NCBI GenBank assembly: GCA_040007095.1
Contig: JBDTVS010000181.1
Location: forward strand, 24,266-88,265
Length of the DNA: 64,000 nt
Origin: JBDTVS01 sp040007095
Lineage (GTDB): Bacteria; Acidobacteriota; Vicinamibacteria; Vicinamibacterales; CAVVIG01
Reading direction: 5' to 3'
Made by a program: the position numbers and the translations under genes
Notes under the pieces: model-generated
The model's database searches: none
What the model saw: only the letters and a program-made list of their open reading frames with translations
What the model was told of the DNA's origin: nothing
Shown here: piece after piece, positions 8,511 to 16,952 of the stretch
How positions within the stretch are numbered: position 1 is the stretch's first letter
Layout of the letters: each line of letters opens with the position of its first letter

Positions 8511-8702
8511 TTACTCGATCGGAACGACCGGTGCGTTCGGCGCCCGCACGACTTTCCTCGCCGCTACCTCCATTTGCGCCGTCATGATGACCTTGTGTGA
8601 GCCTTCGACCCTGGGGATGCATCCACGCATCAATTGAGCGGCGCGAAGTCCCGACAGTATGACGAACTCGAAGACGCTCAGCTCGGCTGGACGGTGAATC
8701 AT
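8511..8702 (-). CDS. rpoZ: DNA-directed RNA polymerase omega subunit
   Basis: The 63-residue product has the omega signature FEFVILSGLRAAQLMRGC, then PRVEGSHKVIMTAQMEVA. Omega helps fold and assemble the beta' subunit. The length suits short omega proteins. The ATG at 8702 is preceded by AAGAAGG at 8 bases. An out-of-frame ATG 4 bases upstream opens a longer frame with no family match and is ignored. rpoZ usually follows gmk; here it stands alone with a cold-shock-domain gene downstream and a structured leader upstream. Confidence 0.87.
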   Translation of the reverse strand: MIHRPAELSVFEFVILSGLRAAQLMRGCIPRVEGSHKVIMTAQMEVAARKVVRAPNAPVVPIE

Positions 8703-8731
8703 TCATCCTTCTTTCTAACGACAGGAGCAAT

Positions 8732-8824
8732 GGGCGCGGCCTTTGGGCCGCGCTCGGCAAGGAGCTTTGGTGAGGGCTGAGGGCCGGAGTGGCCGCAGGG
8801 CTCACCAAAGCCATTTCTATTATA
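8732..8824 (-). promoter_or_regulatory. Candidate rpoZ promoter (-10 TATAAT) and structured 5' leader
   Basis: On the minus strand a perfect TATAAT (8824-8819) is followed, about 7 bases on, by GCTTTGGTGAG (8811-8801). This pairs perfectly with CTCACCAAAGC (8774-8764), enclosing a smaller GGCC hairpin. A second perfect hairpin, GCGCGGCC/GGCCGCGC (8753-8734), precedes the rpoZ ribosome-binding site. The -35 region is weak. If transcription starts near 8812, the leader is about 110 nt and almost wholly structured. Confidence 0.5.
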
Positions 8825-9045
8825 CCTCCCGATCGCTGCCTTCCGTCGCTGAAGTAACGGATCGTGCCAGGAAACGCACGACGCGACTATCGGCGTGGAA
8901 TCACCCGGACTGCAGCTTGACGGCCGCCCCTCCTCGCTGGCCGCGTTGCTCTTCCCTCAGATATTCCCGATATTCTTGGTCGTCGCGCCTTGCGATCCGG
9001 GCGCCGCGCTCCGGGACTTTTGCAACGAATCACGCTTCCAGGGCA

Positions 9046-11310
9046 CTAGACCAGCTTCTGCCGCGATAGGGGCAGGTCGCGCACTCGCTTGCCGGTGGCC
9101 GCGAATATCGCATTCCCGAACGCCGCCAGGACCGGCGGCACGCCGGGTTCGCCGACCCCCGTAGGCAGGGCGTCGCTGTCCATCAGGTGCACGTTCACTT
9201 GGACCGGGGCGTCGTTCATGCGCGCGACCTGGAAGTCGTTGAAGTTGCTCTGACGAATGCGGCCGTTGACTGCGGTGATCTCGCCCGTCCGCGCGAGGCC
9301 GACCGCCATCACCGCCGATCCCTCCATCTGCGATCGCACGCGATCGGGATTGACGATCATGCCGGCGTCGACGACCTGCTCGACCCGCGGTACCCGGACG
9401 ACACCGCGGCTGTCGACCTGGACTTCGACGACCGAGGCGACATACGTATTGAAGCTGCGATGCGCGGCGATGCCGAGGCCCCAGCCGTTGCCGGGCGTCC
9501 GCTTGCCCCATCCAGACCGTTCACCAGCGACCTCCAGCACCCGCCGCAGTCTGCGTGTATCGATCGGGTACTTGTCGTAAGGCGCCCCGTAGTTCGAGTA
9601 GTCGACACCCTGTGCTTTGAGGTCCAGGATCTTCCCCGGCCCGATCATGTCGAGCAGGAACTCGAGCGAGTCACGGCCGGCCGCCCGTGCCATCTCGTCG
9701 GCGAAACTGTGGGCCGCAAACGCGTGAAAGTTGTTGCTGACGGCTCGGAACCAGCCGATTCGGACGTGGGCATCGGCGGGTCCGTTTTCGGCGCGAATGT
9801 TGGCGACGTCGAACGGCAGGTCCACGAGTCCGAGGTCGAGCTCGAAGCTCAGAGGCTCGCGTGCATTCGGCGCAAACGTCGAGGCGATCGGTGGAAACGC
9901 CGAGCGCTGGAGCCAGGCCGTCGGGCGGCCGCGGCCGTCGACGGCCGCCTTCTGATAGATCGCGGCGGTGGTGTGGTAGTAGTCGAATCGGATGTCGTCT
10001 TCGCGCGTCCACACCACTTTGACGGGCTTACCGAGCTGCTTCGAGAGCACCGCCGCCTCGGCTGCGTAGTCCGGCTTCGACTTGCGGCCGAAGCCGCCGC
10101 CGAGCAACGTCACGTGGCAGGTGACATCTTTCTTGTCGACGCCCACCGCGGCCCCCACGGCTTCCTGGACAGCCTGGGGGTTCTGCGTCGGGCACCACAC
10201 GGTCACCTTGCCGTCGCGGAACTCGGCGACGGCCGCCGGAGGTTCCATCGACGCGTGCGCCGCCAACGGCGTGGAGTAGGTGGCCTCGAGCACCTTGCCG
10301 CCTTTGGCGAATTCCGCGTCGACGTTGCCGAGGTTTCTGGCGACCTTTGCCGGTTTGCTCACCGTGTCGATCAGTTGTTTCTTGAACGCCTCCGACTCGA
10401 AGCTCGCATGCGCGCCGTCGATCCAATTGACTTTGAGCTGCCGACGGCCTTTGAGCGCGGCCCACGTGTTGTCGGCGATCACGGCCACTCCACCGAGCGG
10501 TTGGAAAAGGTGTGGCGGCTTGAAGGCCGCGATGGTCACCGTCTGCCTGACGCCCTTGACGGCGAGCGCGGCCTTGTCGTCGTAGTCTCGAACGGTGCCG
10601 CCGAGCACGGGCGGGTGCTCGATCGACGCGTGCACCATTCCGTCCCGGAACACGTCGAGCCCGAACTGTGCCTTGCCCGTAATGATGTTCGATTGGTCGT
10701 AGGTGGCCGTCTGCTTCCCAACGAAGCGCCAGGCCGTCTTCGGCTTGAACTTCAACATCTCACCCTTGGGGACGCCCATCTTGGCAGCCGCCGGCACGAG
10801 CGCACCGTAGCCGAGCTTGCGGCCGCTCGGCGTGTGCACCACTTCGTGGTTCTGTGCGGCGCACTCGGATTCCGGCACGGTCCACTGCGCCGCCGCCGAG
10901 CTCACCAGCATCGAACGCGCCGTGGCGCCGGCATGGCGGAATGCTTCGTAGAAATCCCGGATCGATCGCGAACCGTCGGTATTCTGGTCCCCGTATCTCG
11001 GATCGCCGATCCCTTGTTCGATGGTGACGCGACTCCAGTCCGCCTCGAGCTCGTCGGCGGCGACCTGCGGCAGGCTCGTGCGAATGCCGGTGCCCATTTC
11101 AGATCGGTGCGTGACGATGAACACCGAGCCGTCGGGTGTGATGCCGAGGTAGACGCTCGGGTTGAGCGGCGATGATTCCGCCTGGGTACGGAAGGGCACG
11201 GTTTGCGCCCACACCGACCTCGGGAGCACCTGCGCGGCCAGGACGAACGCCCCGGTGGAGAAGACGCCGCTGAGGAATTCGCGCCGGCTGACGTTTTCGA
11301 TGGCGCTCAT
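9046..11310 (-). CDS. iorB: Molybdopterin-binding subunit of a xanthine-oxidase-family hydroxylase (isoquinoline 1-oxidoreductase beta-like)
   Basis: The 754-residue protein starts MSAIENVSRREFLSG, a Tat-type twin-arginine signal, so it is exported folded. Motifs such as THRSEMGTGIRTSLPQ, CHVTLLGGGFGRKSKPD, VWTREDDIRFDYY and GVGEPGVPPVLAA match the large Moco subunit of IorB/aldehyde dehydrogenases, including the final active-site Glu in GVGEPGVPP. The ATG overlaps the stop of the upstream [2Fe-2S] subunit by 4 bases, indicating translational coupling. The usual third cytochrome c subunit is not adjacent. The substrate (N-heterocycle or aldehyde) is unknown. Confidence 0.9.
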   Translation of the reverse strand: MSAIENVSRREFLSGVFSTGAFVLAAQVLPRSVWAQTVPFRTQAESSPLNPSVYLGITPDGSVFIVTHRSEMGTGIRTSLPQVAADELEADWSRVTIEQGIGDPRYGDQNTDGSRSIRDFYEAFRHAGATARSMLVSSAAAQWTVPESECAAQNHEVVHTPSGRKLGYGALVPAAAKMGVPKGEMLKFKPKTAWRFVGKQTATYDQSNIITGKAQFGLDVFRDGMVHASIEHPPVLGGTVRDYDDKAALAVKGVRQTVTIAAFKPPHLFQPLGGVAVIADNTWAALKGRRQLKVNWIDGAHASFESEAFKKQLIDTVSKPAKVARNLGNVDAEFAKGGKVLEATYSTPLAAHASMEPPAAVAEFRDGKVTVWCPTQNPQAVQEAVGAAVGVDKKDVTCHVTLLGGGFGRKSKPDYAAEAAVLSKQLGKPVKVVWTREDDIRFDYYHTTAAIYQKAAVDGRGRPTAWLQRSAFPPIASTFAPNAREPLSFELDLGLVDLPFDVANIRAENGPADAHVRIGWFRAVSNNFHAFAAHSFADEMARAAGRDSLEFLLDMIGPGKILDLKAQGVDYSNYGAPYDKYPIDTRRLRRVLEVAGERSGWGKRTPGNGWGLGIAAHRSFNTYVASVVEVQVDSRGVVRVPRVEQVVDAGMIVNPDRVRSQMEGSAVMAVGLARTGEITAVNGRIRQSNFNDFQVARMNDAPVQVNVHLMDSDALPTGVGEPGVPPVLAAFGNAIFAATGKRVRDLPLSRQKLV

Positions 11311-11762
11311 GCCCGCTCCTTTGCCGCCGCCTTGACCGCGGCGCGGATGCGCTGGTAGGTGCCGCAGCGGCAGATGTTGCCGGCCATGGCGCGGTCGATG
11401 TCTTGATCGTTGGGGTTGGGCGTCTGTTTGAGCAGCGACACGGCCTGCATGATCTGGCCCGTCTGGCAATAGCCGCACTGGGCCACGTTGAGCGTCGCCC
11501 AGGCACGCTGGACGGGATGGCTTCCATCCGTGCTCAATCCTTCGATCGTCACGACCCGCTTGTTTTGCAGCGTCCGCACGGGTGTCTGGCACGACCTGAC
11601 GGCCAGCCCTTCGACATGCACGGTGCACGCGCCGCAGAGTCCCGCGCCGCAGCCGAATCTGGTACCGGTCAGACGAAGATCGTCACGGAGGTACCAGAGC
11701 AGCGGCATGTCCTGGTCGCCGTCGAACGATCGGTCGGTTCCGTTGACTTTGAAATTAACCAT
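11307..11762 (-). CDS. iorA: [2Fe-2S] subunit of molybdenum hydroxylase (isoquinoline 1-oxidoreductase alpha-like)
   Basis: The 151-residue protein has both cluster sites of the CoxS/XdhC-type small subunit. The plant-type site is Cys38, Cys43, Cys46 and Cys58; the four-helix site is Cys96, Cys99, Cys131 and Cys133 (CGYCQTG and NICRCGTY). It passes electrons from the molybdenum subunit encoded immediately downstream (ATGA overlap). It has no signal and would travel with the Tat substrate of its partner, as known for this family. The start is the ATG at 11762. Confidence 0.92.
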   Translation of the reverse strand: MVNFKVNGTDRSFDGDQDMPLLWYLRDDLRLTGTRFGCGAGLCGACTVHVEGLAVRSCQTPVRTLQNKRVVTIEGLSTDGSHPVQRAWATLNVAQCGYCQTGQIMQAVSLLKQTPNPNDQDIDRAMAGNICRCGTYQRIRAAVKAAAKERA

Positions 11763-12164
11763 ACGTGGTCTACCTCGTGGGTCGGCATTATCCCATGAAC
11801 GTCCGTCACTGAGTCAGCGAGAAGATTGATCACCGGGCGCCGACGGCACCGGGCTGAAGACAGATTCCGACGATCTCTGTGCTTCGGTCCCGGGAAATGT
11901 GAACCGGCGATCCGACGGCCCAACCGAAGCCCGGCTGTAGCTGAACACCACATTCAGCACTTAGGCCGCAGGCTCATCAATCAATCGAGTGCTATAGTAA
12001 TTGTGGTTTTCGAGGCTGAGCCCGCCTATAAGTGCGCACCGTGTCATCTACGGATCGTATGCGCCGACTGGCCCAACTTTTCATCCGGTATCGAGCGCGG
12101 TTGACGCAACCACCAGCCGTTCGTGAATCTGGGCCGGCGCGGTCCCCGTTCGGCGTAACCCGAG
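11763..12164. other. Intergenic region between divergent genes
   Basis: No coding signal is convincing. It should hold the promoters of iorAB (leftward) and of the small zinc-ribbon gene (rightward). A TATAGT hexamer lies near 11993 on the plus strand but has no recognisable -35 partner. Confidence 0.4.
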
Positions 12165-12365
12165 GTGACGTTGATGCATGATGAGTCCCCGCCGCTGGTC
12201 AAGCCGACGACGTGTCCGTTCTGCGCGTCGTCGCGTATCGCCGCGACGAGCGAAAAGATGGATGCGTCCACATATTGGCGCTGTGAGTCGTGCGGCGAGA
12301 TGTGGAACCTTGGCAGGTTGAAGGGTTCGGCGCATCGGCAGAATTATCTTCCGCACTGGAAATGA
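12165..12365 (+). CDS. Small zinc-ribbon protein
   Basis: The 66-residue product has CPFC and CESCGEMWN knuckles 24 residues apart, a zinc-ribbon layout. The first codon could be GTG 12165 or ATG 12174 (MHDESPPL); no strong ribosome-binding site decides. A 53-residue membrane microprotein gene starts 35 bases downstream on the same strand. The function is unknown; short zinc-ribbon proteins of this type occur as conserved hypotheticals. Confidence 0.6.
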   Translation: MTLMHDESPPLVKPTTCPFCASSRIAATSEKMDASTYWRCESCGEMWNLGRLKGSAHRQNYLPHWK

Positions 12366-12399
12366 TTCTGAGGACCGCGCGGCAGAGAGGGGAGGGGGC

Positions 12400-12561
12400 G
12401 TGATTACAGTATGGGTCGTGGTGGGGTTGGCCGTCGTCGGCGTCGTCATTGCCCTCGTGACGTCATGGCAGCGTCGGGATCCGGATGGCGACCTGGGAGC
12501 GGTGAGCAATCAGTGGATTTCAGAACACCGGCTGGATCAAGAGTATACCCACAGGCATTAG
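12400..12561 (+). CDS. 53-residue single-pass membrane microprotein
   Basis: A GTG-started frame encodes an N-terminal hydrophobic segment (WVVVGLAVVGVVIALVT), then QRRDP and a polar tail ending DQEYTHRH. A purine-rich AGAGAGGGGAGGGGG lies directly before the start and acts as a strong ribosome-binding site, although its spacing is very short. The positive-inside rule suggests a cytoplasmic tail. Nothing shows a function; the upstream zinc-ribbon gene is its likely operon mate. Confidence 0.55.
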   Translation: MITVWVVVGLAVVGVVIALVTSWQRRDPDGDLGAVSNQWISEHRLDQEYTHRH

Positions 12562-12688
12562 CAGCCCGTGGTGAAAGTCTGGCGTCGCACCGAGACGGCA
12601 TAGGCGCCTCGATGGCATGGCGCGATGGGTGAGAATATCGTGACCACGGCTGTTAAGCAGAGCACACGACTGGCGATGCCCAGACCGC

Positions 12689-12731
12689 AGCGTCCGCGGA
12701 GCGTCCAACGTGAGGACTCTCCGCGGACGTT
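12689..12731. terminator. Inverted repeat between convergent small genes
   Basis: CGTCCGCGGAG (12691-12701) and CTCCGCGGACG (12719-12729) are perfect complements around a 17-base loop. It sits downstream of the RRM gene (minus strand) and of the microprotein gene (plus strand), so it could terminate both. Confidence 0.5.
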
Positions 12732-12761
12732 GCGTCCAGGTCTTGTTTCGGAACCGGGGTG

Positions 12762-13076
12762 TTACCAGCGCGGCTCTGATCGGTAACGGTTCTGCCCGCC
12801 ACCGCCGAAGCCGCCGCCGCCGGAGCTCGGCTTCGGCCGCGCCTCGTTGACGGTGAGGCTGCGCCCACCCATCTGGTACTCGTTCAGGTCCGAGATGGCT
12901 TTCTGCGCATCTTCATCAGAGCCCATCTCGACAAAGGCGAACCCGCGCGCGCGGCCCGTCGCCATGTCGCGCATGACCTTCACCGATTCAACCGTCCCCG
13001 CCTTGGCAAACAGATCCTGAAGCTCCGTTTCGCCAACCTCATACGGAAAGTTCCCGACGTACAATTTTCGACCCAT
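12762..13076 (-). CDS. Glycine-rich RNA-binding protein with one RRM
   Basis: The 104-residue protein has one RNA-recognition motif, with RNP2 LYVGNF (5-10) and RNP1 RGFAFVEM (44-51), each carrying its aromatic residues. A Gly-rich tail (GGGGFGGGGQ) ends in RW. This is the bacterial Rbp family known in cyanobacteria and many soil bacteria. It is cytoplasmic and binds single-stranded RNA. The ATG at 13076 is preceded on the minus strand by AGGAGTTGAGCGAAC. Confidence 0.9.
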   Translation of the reverse strand: MGRKLYVGNFPYEVGETELQDLFAKAGTVESVKVMRDMATGRARGFAFVEMGSDEDAQKAISDLNEYQMGGRSLTVNEARPKPSSGGGGFGGGGQNRYRSEPRW

Positions 13077-13323
13077 GTTCGCTCAACTCCTGTCGCAACT
13101 GCGACAAATGGCGCCGCGTCTGCGGCGCACGTCACTGATGGTCCAGACCGGACCCCTCGAATGGATTCGTCTCGTAGCTCGGCAGGACTTCAGGAGGAGC
13201 GAGTCAGGAGAAGGCTCGTTACACTTAAAGGCAGCACAGCACGCGGCAAGATCCTACGCGAGGGAGTGTATCACACCAGAGATTGGCCACGGCGCAGCCC
13301 ACTGAAAACTTGAAGGTCAGCAC

Positions 13324-13812
13324 TCAGCGGGCGAGCAGCGTGCGGACGATGGGATAGCGGCCGATTCGAGTCCATTGTCCGGAGCCGTATTTGGCGAACA
13401 GGTCGACCCTGGCATCGATGAATTGTGAATGACCGAGCAGCAACGGGCTCGAATCGAGTCCGGTATAGCCGACCGGCGATGTCACGGTCAGAGGCCCGGT
13501 CGCTTCCTTGGGCGCCAGGCCCTTGGTGCCTGCGGCCGTCACGAAGCTGCTGCCCCACTCGTCTTCCGCTCCGACCCGCCCGAACAGCGCATTCAATTGC
13601 AACACGCTGAGCGTTTCCTCGGATCCGTTCTTCAGCGTGAAGGAAATGGTCGGCACCAGCTTGGTCTTGCCCCCGAAGATGCCGGCGCTGACCCAACCGC
13701 TCGAAACCGTCTCCAATTCGAGGGTCCGCGCAAGATCGACGGTTCGTCCGCAGGCTGATGTCAGGGGCACGATCAACAACAGCACTATCAGAGTGGTTTT
13801 CGGAACGTTCAT
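13324..13812 (-). CDS. Lipoprotein of unknown function
   Basis: The 162-residue product begins MNVPKTTLIVLLLIVPLTSAC, a clear lipoprotein signal with lipobox LTSAC (Cys21). The mature part reads like a beta-sandwich (PTISFTLKNGSEETLSVLQLNALF) of the kind seen in LEA14/FxLYD-like domains, but I do not recognise the family firmly. The start at 13812 is chosen because it opens the signal peptide; the frame runs 126 bases further upstream without coding character. It ends RYPIVRTLLAR. Confidence 0.65.
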   Translation of the reverse strand: MNVPKTTLIVLLLIVPLTSACGRTVDLARTLELETVSSGWVSAGIFGGKTKLVPTISFTLKNGSEETLSVLQLNALFGRVGAEDEWGSSFVTAAGTKGLAPKEATGPLTVTSPVGYTGLDSSPLLLGHSQFIDARVDLFAKYGSGQWTRIGRYPIVRTLLAR

Positions 13813-14210
13813 GTATGGTTTGACACCGAACCGGCGCGATCGTTCCGCGATTGCCAATCGCCGTTTGTCACACCAGTGCCACGGATTGAGCTGAGACACA
13901 CTCACACACACTGTCGTCATGCGAGGGCACGCTGTCACCGATGATGAACGGATGACGCGAGTCGCGATTGGCGCGACAGGGCGGCAGACGGGTCGGAATT
14001 TTTATGAAACGTCGTTGTGGACAGGTGTTGCGCCGCGAAGAGCTGGAGATCTGACAGGCCGCCGCCAGAATTCGCCACCACGGGCTCCCCAAGAACTGAT
14101 GTGTCCTTCGCATGACGACAACGAGGCGAGTCGTCGGAGCGCGAGCCTCAGGATGATCTCGCGATCGCCGGCACAAGGCGTGCACGAAACGCCGCGAGAG
14201 GTCCTCGTCC
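13813..14210. other. Intergenic region between divergent lipoprotein and GH36 genes
   Basis: No gene is supported. The frames that cross it are antisense extensions of neighbours. It presumably contains both promoters, but I see no clear -35/-10 pair. Confidence 0.4.
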
Positions 14211-16355
14211 ATGTCCCGACGCGTCGTCATCATCCTGGCTTGCGCTTTGTTTATTGCTCCGTTGTTCGCATATGCAGCCACCACCGTCCAGTCGCAGGGC
14301 GATGCGTCGATCACGCACGATCCCCAGTCGCGAACCTGGACGGTCAGCGCCGGCGGTGCCACGCTCACCGCCTCGCTCGATCCGTCGAGCGATTGGCAAA
14401 TCATGTCGTTGGTCAGTCCCGGCGGCCGGAACTGGATCAGCGGCAACGTGCCCGATACGCTGATTACGGCCAATGGTGTGGCGTATGCGTTTGGCAGCCG
14501 CGCGGCCGGCTTCACGTACGCGCTCGCATCAACCGTCAACGATGGCCGCCATCTGGAACTCGACGCCGCATTCACACTGCAGAGAACGAACCTGCTGGTG
14601 ACCCGACACATCGCGGTGGTGTCCGGGTCGCCCACCTTTGAAATGTGGACCAGCTTCAAGTCGTTGAACGCCGTCGTTTCGGTCTCGAACATCAGCGCGA
14701 TGCAAGCGCTCGTCGCGCCAGGCACGATTCACTGGCTGAGCGGGCACGCGGGCGACCCGGGCGATACGACACTCGACTCGGAATTCGCGCAGCGGCAGCA
14801 GACCCTTCGCGTCGGCGACACGTTGACGCTCGGCGGTCCCAATCGATCGTCCGAACAATCAGTACCCTGGTTCACCGTCGACGGCGCTGGAGACGAGTTC
14901 TACGCGGGCCTGATGTGGTCAGGTGGCTGGTCGTTGACGGCGGTCCGCAACCCCAACGGCATCGACGTGACCTGGGGACTTGGTGCCATGACGACGACCG
15001 TCGGCACCGCAAGCGTTGAGGGACCGCACGTGCTCATCGGTGTCGCGCGCGGCGCCCGACCGGAAGCCTCGGCGGCGATGAAGGCCTTCATCGTGAATAG
15101 CATCCGCCAGGGTCAACCATTCACGCCGTTCGTCACCTACAACACATGGTTCGCGTACGGCACCGACGTCGACGAGATGTCGATGCGCGCCGAAATGGAG
15201 TCGGCAGCCGCTCTCGGCGCGGAACTGTTCGTGATTGATGCCGGCTGGTACACGGGTGCCGATACCGACGACCCGTCAGACTTCGACCAGGGCCTGGGGA
15301 CGTGGGAGGTCGATCCCGTTCGGTTTCCGAACGGGATGGCCGCCCTCAAGGACTACGCGCACCGCCTTGGCATGAAGTTCGGCCTGTGGGTGGAGCCCGA
15401 GCGCGTGAACCGTTCGGTGATCGGCACCGACGGCCTCGACGAGTCGGCGATTGCGACAGCCGGCGGGGACTATCAGTCCAGCGACTCTGGTCAAATCTGC
15501 CTCGCCGGCGCCGCCGGCAGGAAGTGGGTCATCGATCACCTGACGGCGCTGCTCGACGCCGTGCAACCGGACTATCTCAAGTGGGACAATAACCTCTGGG
15601 TGAACTGCGATCGGGCCGGCCACGGCCACGGCACCGCCGACGGCAACTTCGCCCACGTCACCGCGCTCTACCAGATTCTCGCGGCGCTGCGTGAGCGATA
15701 CCCGAATCTCATCATCGAGAACTGCTCGCAAGGCGGCAACCGGTTGGATTTCGGCATGCTGCGCTACACCGAGACGGCGTGGATGGACGATCGGACCGCG
15801 CCATCCGTCCACGTGCGGCACAACATCGAAGGTCTCAGCGAGATGTTTCCGCCCGGCTATCTCTTGTCGTTCGTCACCGATCACGTGGGGGAGTCGATCG
15901 AAAACGCGCAGGACCTCTCGCTCTACTTTCGCAGCCGCATGACGGGCATTCTCGGGCTCTGTTTTCGCGGCGGCGCGCTGGCAGACAGCGACGCCGCCGC
16001 AATTCAACGGGAGATTGCGACCTATAAGTCGGCGCGCTCGACCCAGTCCGACGGATCGGCCGCGCTCTTGTCCCTGCAGGCCAGCTTCTCGGACGGTCCG
16101 GCCTGGGACGTCCTGCAGGAAACCTCCGCCGAGGGCGCGGTCTTGCTCTATGCCTTCGAGAACGGCGGCTCCGGTGGCGACGGCACGAACGTGGTCCCGA
16201 AGGACCTGCAGCCCGACACGACCTATCTCGTGCAGTCGGCCGACGCTGGCGAGATCGGAGAAGCGACGGGGGCCGATCTGATGACGAGCGGCATCTCACT
16301 GCTGCGATCGCCAGCGTCCGCCTCGCATCTGCTCATGCTGGTACCACAACCGTGA
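14211..16355 (+). CDS. Exported GH36-type alpha-galactosidase (melibiase)
   Basis: The 714-residue protein has a signal peptide (VIILACALFIAPLFAYA). An N-terminal beta-sandwich is followed by a (beta/alpha)8 barrel from about residue 300 (YNTWFAYGTDVDEM, VIDAGWYTG, GMKFGLWVEPERV). The expected nucleophile is Asp459 in YLKWDNN and the acid/base is probably Asp527 in WMDDRT, by analogy with GH36 SDNTD motifs. ENCSQGGNRLDFG is the conserved substrate-binding strand. It would remove terminal alpha-galactose from oligosaccharides in the periplasm or outside. A degenerate HDOD remnant follows on the other strand. Confidence 0.88.
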   Translation: MSRRVVIILACALFIAPLFAYAATTVQSQGDASITHDPQSRTWTVSAGGATLTASLDPSSDWQIMSLVSPGGRNWISGNVPDTLITANGVAYAFGSRAAGFTYALASTVNDGRHLELDAAFTLQRTNLLVTRHIAVVSGSPTFEMWTSFKSLNAVVSVSNISAMQALVAPGTIHWLSGHAGDPGDTTLDSEFAQRQQTLRVGDTLTLGGPNRSSEQSVPWFTVDGAGDEFYAGLMWSGGWSLTAVRNPNGIDVTWGLGAMTTTVGTASVEGPHVLIGVARGARPEASAAMKAFIVNSIRQGQPFTPFVTYNTWFAYGTDVDEMSMRAEMESAAALGAELFVIDAGWYTGADTDDPSDFDQGLGTWEVDPVRFPNGMAALKDYAHRLGMKFGLWVEPERVNRSVIGTDGLDESAIATAGGDYQSSDSGQICLAGAAGRKWVIDHLTALLDAVQPDYLKWDNNLWVNCDRAGHGHGTADGNFAHVTALYQILAALRERYPNLIIENCSQGGNRLDFGMLRYTETAWMDDRTAPSVHVRHNIEGLSEMFPPGYLLSFVTDHVGESIENAQDLSLYFRSRMTGILGLCFRGGALADSDAAAIQREIATYKSARSTQSDGSAALLSLQASFSDGPAWDVLQETSAEGAVLLYAFENGGSGGDGTNVVPKDLQPDTTYLVQSADAGEIGEATGADLMTSGISLLRSPASASHLLMLVPQP

Positions 16356-16376
16356 GGCCGTTGTCGCGACGCGGCT

Positions 16377-16763
16377 CGCGTCCCAGTCGGCGCGTTCATT
16401 GGCAATCGCGCAATGGAGCACCTCACCGATGTCGCCCTGATGTTCCAGGACCGCACGCTTCCAATCGTCGCTCAGCGGCAGCGAAGCGAGAATTTCGGGC
16501 AACGGTAGCCCGAACACGGCGCCGAGCGATGAGATCAGTCCTGCCGTAAAACAGGCCGAGGCTTCGCCGTTTCCTGGAGCCGCGCCAGCCGTTCGCACAT
16601 GAGCGCTCGCTGGGTCGCGTCCCTGAGCAGATCACCGGGCCGCTGTACCGTGCCGGCCAGAGACGCCAGCATCGCCATGGTTCGAATCCCCTCCAGACCG
16701 AGCAGCAGAATCACCTGGCGCAGCGACTCATTTTCGTTGGCCGCGAAAATCTGGCGGAGTTGA
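16377..16763 (-). pseudogene. Truncated, frameshifted HDOD-domain (EAL-HDOD type) gene remnant
   Basis: Two minus-strand frames together read as the C-terminal half of an HDOD signalling protein. The first (16763 to about 16575) gives NESLRQVILLLGLEGIRTM then MLASLAGTVQRPGDLL. The second (about 16575 downwards) gives ACFTAGLISSLGAVFGLPL, EILASLPLSDDWKRAVLEH and CAIANERADWD. A one-base frameshift near 16560-16580 separates them. The N-terminal EAL/HDOD portion is absent. The remnant abuts the 3' end of the GH36 gene. It is very unlikely to be functional. Confidence 0.75.
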
Positions 16764-16952
16764 TGTGTCGGGCGGAGTATCGATCATGGCGACGCTGCCC
16801 ACAGACGGTCAGGGATGCGTGGTTCGCCGGGTTTGAGGAGTGACGGGTTGGTGCGAAAGATTCTCCTGGTTTCCTCGCGGCGGCTGCCGCGAGGAAACCA
16901 CGGAGTCCGCACAGGGCGTCGAGGGCGCGGCGTCCGGGATTTCAGCGAGCGA

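Noticed and set aside
9187..11175. A 662-codon open frame antisense to the molybdenum hydroxylase gene
   Set aside because: Its product is rich in Arg, His, Asp and Val without any domain; it mirrors codon bias of the real high-GC gene on the other strand.
16675..16700. GGTTCGAATCCCC resembles a tRNA T-arm
   Set aside because: No acceptor stem, anticodon arm or D arm is found around it; the bases belong to the HDOD remnant, where they encode GIRTM on the other strand.
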